A stretch of DNA of 15,024 bases from contig JAFYOG010000133.1 in assembly GCA_017560285.1 (NCBI GenBank), positions 1 through 15,024 of the forward strand. The letters run 5' to 3'. The notes beneath the pieces were generated by a model, which did no database searches, was not told the origin of the DNA, and worked only from the letters and a program-made list of their open reading frames with translations. Below are positions 13,162 to 15,024 of this stretch, piece by piece (the first letter of the stretch is position 1; every line of letters begins with the position of its first letter). Source of the stretch: Clostridia bacterium (GTDB taxonomy: Bacteria > Bacillota > Clostridia > Oscillospirales > CAG-382). The translations under genes were made by a program, and so were the position numbers.

Positions 13162-15024
13162 ATGAAAAGATTTACAGCCGTTATTGTTTTGCTTGTTACT
13201 GTAACCTCGCTTTTGCTTACCGCTTGCGGCGGCAACGGCCACACCGCCACAGACCTGCCCCCCGAAAGCTCGGGCACAAATGCAGATACAAGCAGTGATA
13301 CAAGCACCGATGCAAGCGCGGACAATTCCGACCAAAGCGGCGAAGAAGCAGAGCCGCTGTATAAGGGCGATGTATATTTGGAATCGCTTGACCTACCATT
13401 TTATGGTTACAATATGACGCTTGTTCACAGCAGTTCCCGAGTTGCCGCAGAGCTTCCGCTAACCCTAAAGGTGCTTAACAAGGGCAAATGGCAGGTTGCA
13501 CAAAAAGAGTTTGATATTGAAAAAGCAGCATATGCCGTAACAGTGGGCGAGGATACGCTGTATTACAATAATTTATTAAATTACTTTTACGACCCAAAGC
13601 GCAATATGATTGTTTATGCACGGCAGAGCAGCTTGGACATAACCGCAAACGAAATAAATGCCGAGCTTGATCACTTTAAGCCCGAATACCTGTTGCCTTA
13701 TCTTCCCGAATTGCCTAAATTAGAGGAAAGCAAGCTTATACACGGCACAAGTTTTGATTTTAACGCTACCGGATATGAAATAGAAACAACCGTAGAAAAG
13801 AATATTAAAGCCAAAAAGATGGAGGTTAACCCTGCTTATGAAGTTGTCGCCGTATACGATGGCAAGTTCACCCATTTTATAAATTATACCAACGGTGAGA
13901 TTTTGTTTACGCAAGAGGATATGTTCTTAGGCAAGGCTTGCAACAACGGCGGCTTTAAAAAGGGCGACGTGGATGCTATTGACGGCGACGGGAACGAAGA
14001 TGTTTGTGTTTTCTTTGAATCCAAACACGACATCCTACAAGCTGCCGTAGAAGAAGACCATTGGCACGAGGGCGGAGAGCGCCTGCCGACACCGTATTAC
14101 AGCGAGGATAAAAAGACAGCCTATTACGTTCATATCGGGCAAAGGTATCTTTATAACAAATACGGTTTTTGTGCCCTAAATAATTACGTTCCCTGTCAAT
14201 ACGCCGAGATTAACAAGAACCTTGACCACGCCATATTAAAATTAGAGGACATTGTTAATTTAGATACCGTTGGAAAATACGGCGTGGTTTTTGGCGGTGA
14301 AGCGGTAATACCATTCGAATTCGACTTAATCGATACTTATCAGGGTGGAAACACAAGGTACGGTATTGACGAGCCCCGTTTGGGCGTGTTCCGTGCAATA
14401 AAGGACGGTAAAACCTATTACTATTCCACCAACGGTACAAACCTTACCCCCGACGGATTTGTATGCGGTACTCAACCCCGCGAAAACCGCGCCACCGTTT
14501 ACGACGGTAAAAAAATTTACGTTATAAAATTTACCACAGAGGAAAAATTTAACCCTGAAGACATATTTGTTGCCACAGACAACGGCATAGGCGCGGTTAA
14601 GCTTGACAGCGCAATGAACCAACTGGTTTATGACGAAATCACATCCGATAACTGGACCGATGGCGGAACCGATTGCTTGTACGATTATGCCTTTTATTTT
14701 GGAGACAAGCTTTATTTATATCACTCCGATTGCGGAGTCTTGACCTTTGGTCATACGTCGTTTAAAATCCTTTCCGAAGAAAAGCGCAATAAAATAAACG
14801 AACATTTGGATATAGATTACGAAAAGCCTGTCCCCGACGTTTTGCCCCCCAGCGAAGAACTTTACGGCGGACATCTTTATATTTATACCAGCTATGCCAC
14901 CTACTACGATATTGAAAAGCACGACCAAAGCGGAACCCATAATAAAGCGGTTAGCCAAATTATGCTGAATGCAGATTGGCAAGAGGGCGAAAAGAGCAGC
15001 GAGGAATATCATTATTATATCGAA
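13162..15024 (+). CDS. Large lipoprotein with WG-repeat-like segments (partial at right edge)
   Basis: The frame is open from the ATG at 13162 to the window end: 621 codons without a stop, so the C-terminus is missing. A type II signal peptide is clear: MKRF, a hydrophobic run and lipobox LTAC with C22 as the lipidated residue, followed by GG. Residues 25-65 are a Ser/Thr/Asp/Glu linker typical of surface lipoproteins. A single Asp-rich loop, DVDAIDGDGNEDV (269-281), resembles calcium-binding or FG-GAP-type loops. Residues 371-388, GKYGVVFGGEAVIPFEFD, and a later GIGAVKLD...LVYDEI segment resemble WG beta-repeats. No enzyme motif was recognised. AAGGAG is 11 bases before the ATG, slightly far. 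Expression probably depends on the attenuator-like leader upstream. Confidence 0.82.
   Translation, partial: MKRFTAVIVLLVTVTSLLLTACGGNGHTATDLPPESSGTNADTSSDTSTDASADNSDQSGEEAEPLYKGDVYLESLDLPFYGYNMTLVHSSSRVAAELPLTLKVLNKGKWQVAQKEFDIEKAAYAVTVGEDTLYYNNLLNYFYDPKRNMIVYARQSSLDITANEINAELDHFKPEYLLPYLPELPKLEESKLIHGTSFDFNATGYEIETTVEKNIKAKKMEVNPAYEVVAVYDGKFTHFINYTNGEILFTQEDMFLGKACNNGGFKKGDVDAIDGDGNEDVCVFFESKHDILQAAVEEDHWHEGGERLPTPYYSEDKKTAYYVHIGQRYLYNKYGFCALNNYVPCQYAEINKNLDHAILKLEDIVNLDTVGKYGVVFGGEAVIPFEFDLIDTYQGGNTRYGIDEPRLGVFRAIKDGKTYYYSTNGTNLTPDGFVCGTQPRENRATVYDGKKIYVIKFTTEEKFNPEDIFVATDNGIGAVKLDSAMNQLVYDEITSDNWTDGGTDCLYDYAFYFGDKLYLYHSDCGVLTFGHTSFKILSEEKRNKINEHLDIDYEKPVPDVLPPSEELYGGHLYIYTSYATYYDIEKHDQSGTHNKAVSQIMLNADWQEGEKSSEEYHYYIE

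Noticed and set aside
13045..13399. Minus-strand open frames antisense to the leader and the lipoprotein start
   Set aside because: They have no ribosome sites or recognisable protein features and overlap a well-supported plus-strand signal peptide and terminator; they are frame shadows.

Overview
This window looks like a chromosome segment of a low-to-mid GC Gram-positive bacterium of the class Clostridia, probably an uncultured gut Oscillospirales-like lineage. The evidence is the strong GGAGG-type ribosome sites, sigma-A promoters, a DnaD/DnaI-type primosome pair, a YitT-family membrane protein, a COG2509 flavoprotein and U32 RNA-modifying protein of clostridial type, and lipoprotein or sorting-type surface proteins. 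The taxonomic placement is inference from gene content and style. No rRNA, tRNA, insertion sequence, phage gene or CRISPR array is visible, and every gene except the one cut by the right edge appears intact.

Layout. Bases 123-3777 are a rightward cluster: a DUF4434 TIM-barrel protein, a COG2509 FAD-dependent dehydrogenase joined to it by an ATGA overlap, and an unrecognised exported protein with a C-terminal membrane anchor. A perfect 11-bp hairpin at 3787-3814 separates it from a converging operon. Bases 10834-3821 (minus strand) hold nine tightly packed genes that read as one operon: clpP, an AEC-family permease, ddl, murI, a DUF1934 protein, a DnaD-domain protein, a DnaI/DnaC-type ATPase, rnhA and a YitT-family protein. 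Junctions are 4-bp or 1-bp overlaps or gaps of 9-13 bases. The operon joins peptidoglycan precursor supply (D-Ala-D-Ala, D-Glu), helicase loading, RNA:DNA hybrid removal and protein quality control. Divergent sigma-A promoters at 10865-10962 drive clpP leftward and a U32-family protein (10992-12755) rightward. The U32 gene ends at a strong terminator.

The most interesting stretch is 12786-13161. It has no conventional gene, but contains a sigma-A promoter, a leader with a 14-codon ORF carrying two Cys codons, a 17-bp imperfect hairpin (13038-13095), and a strong intrinsic terminator (13087-13137) that shares an arm with that hairpin. The two structures are mutually exclusive, and the stop codon of the small ORF lies inside the antiterminator arm. 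This is the architecture of translation-coupled transcription attenuation. It sits only 24 bases before the start of a large lipoprotein gene (13162 to beyond the right edge) with WG-repeat-like segments. The lipoprotein gene has no room for its own promoter after the terminator, so its expression should depend on this switch or on readthrough.
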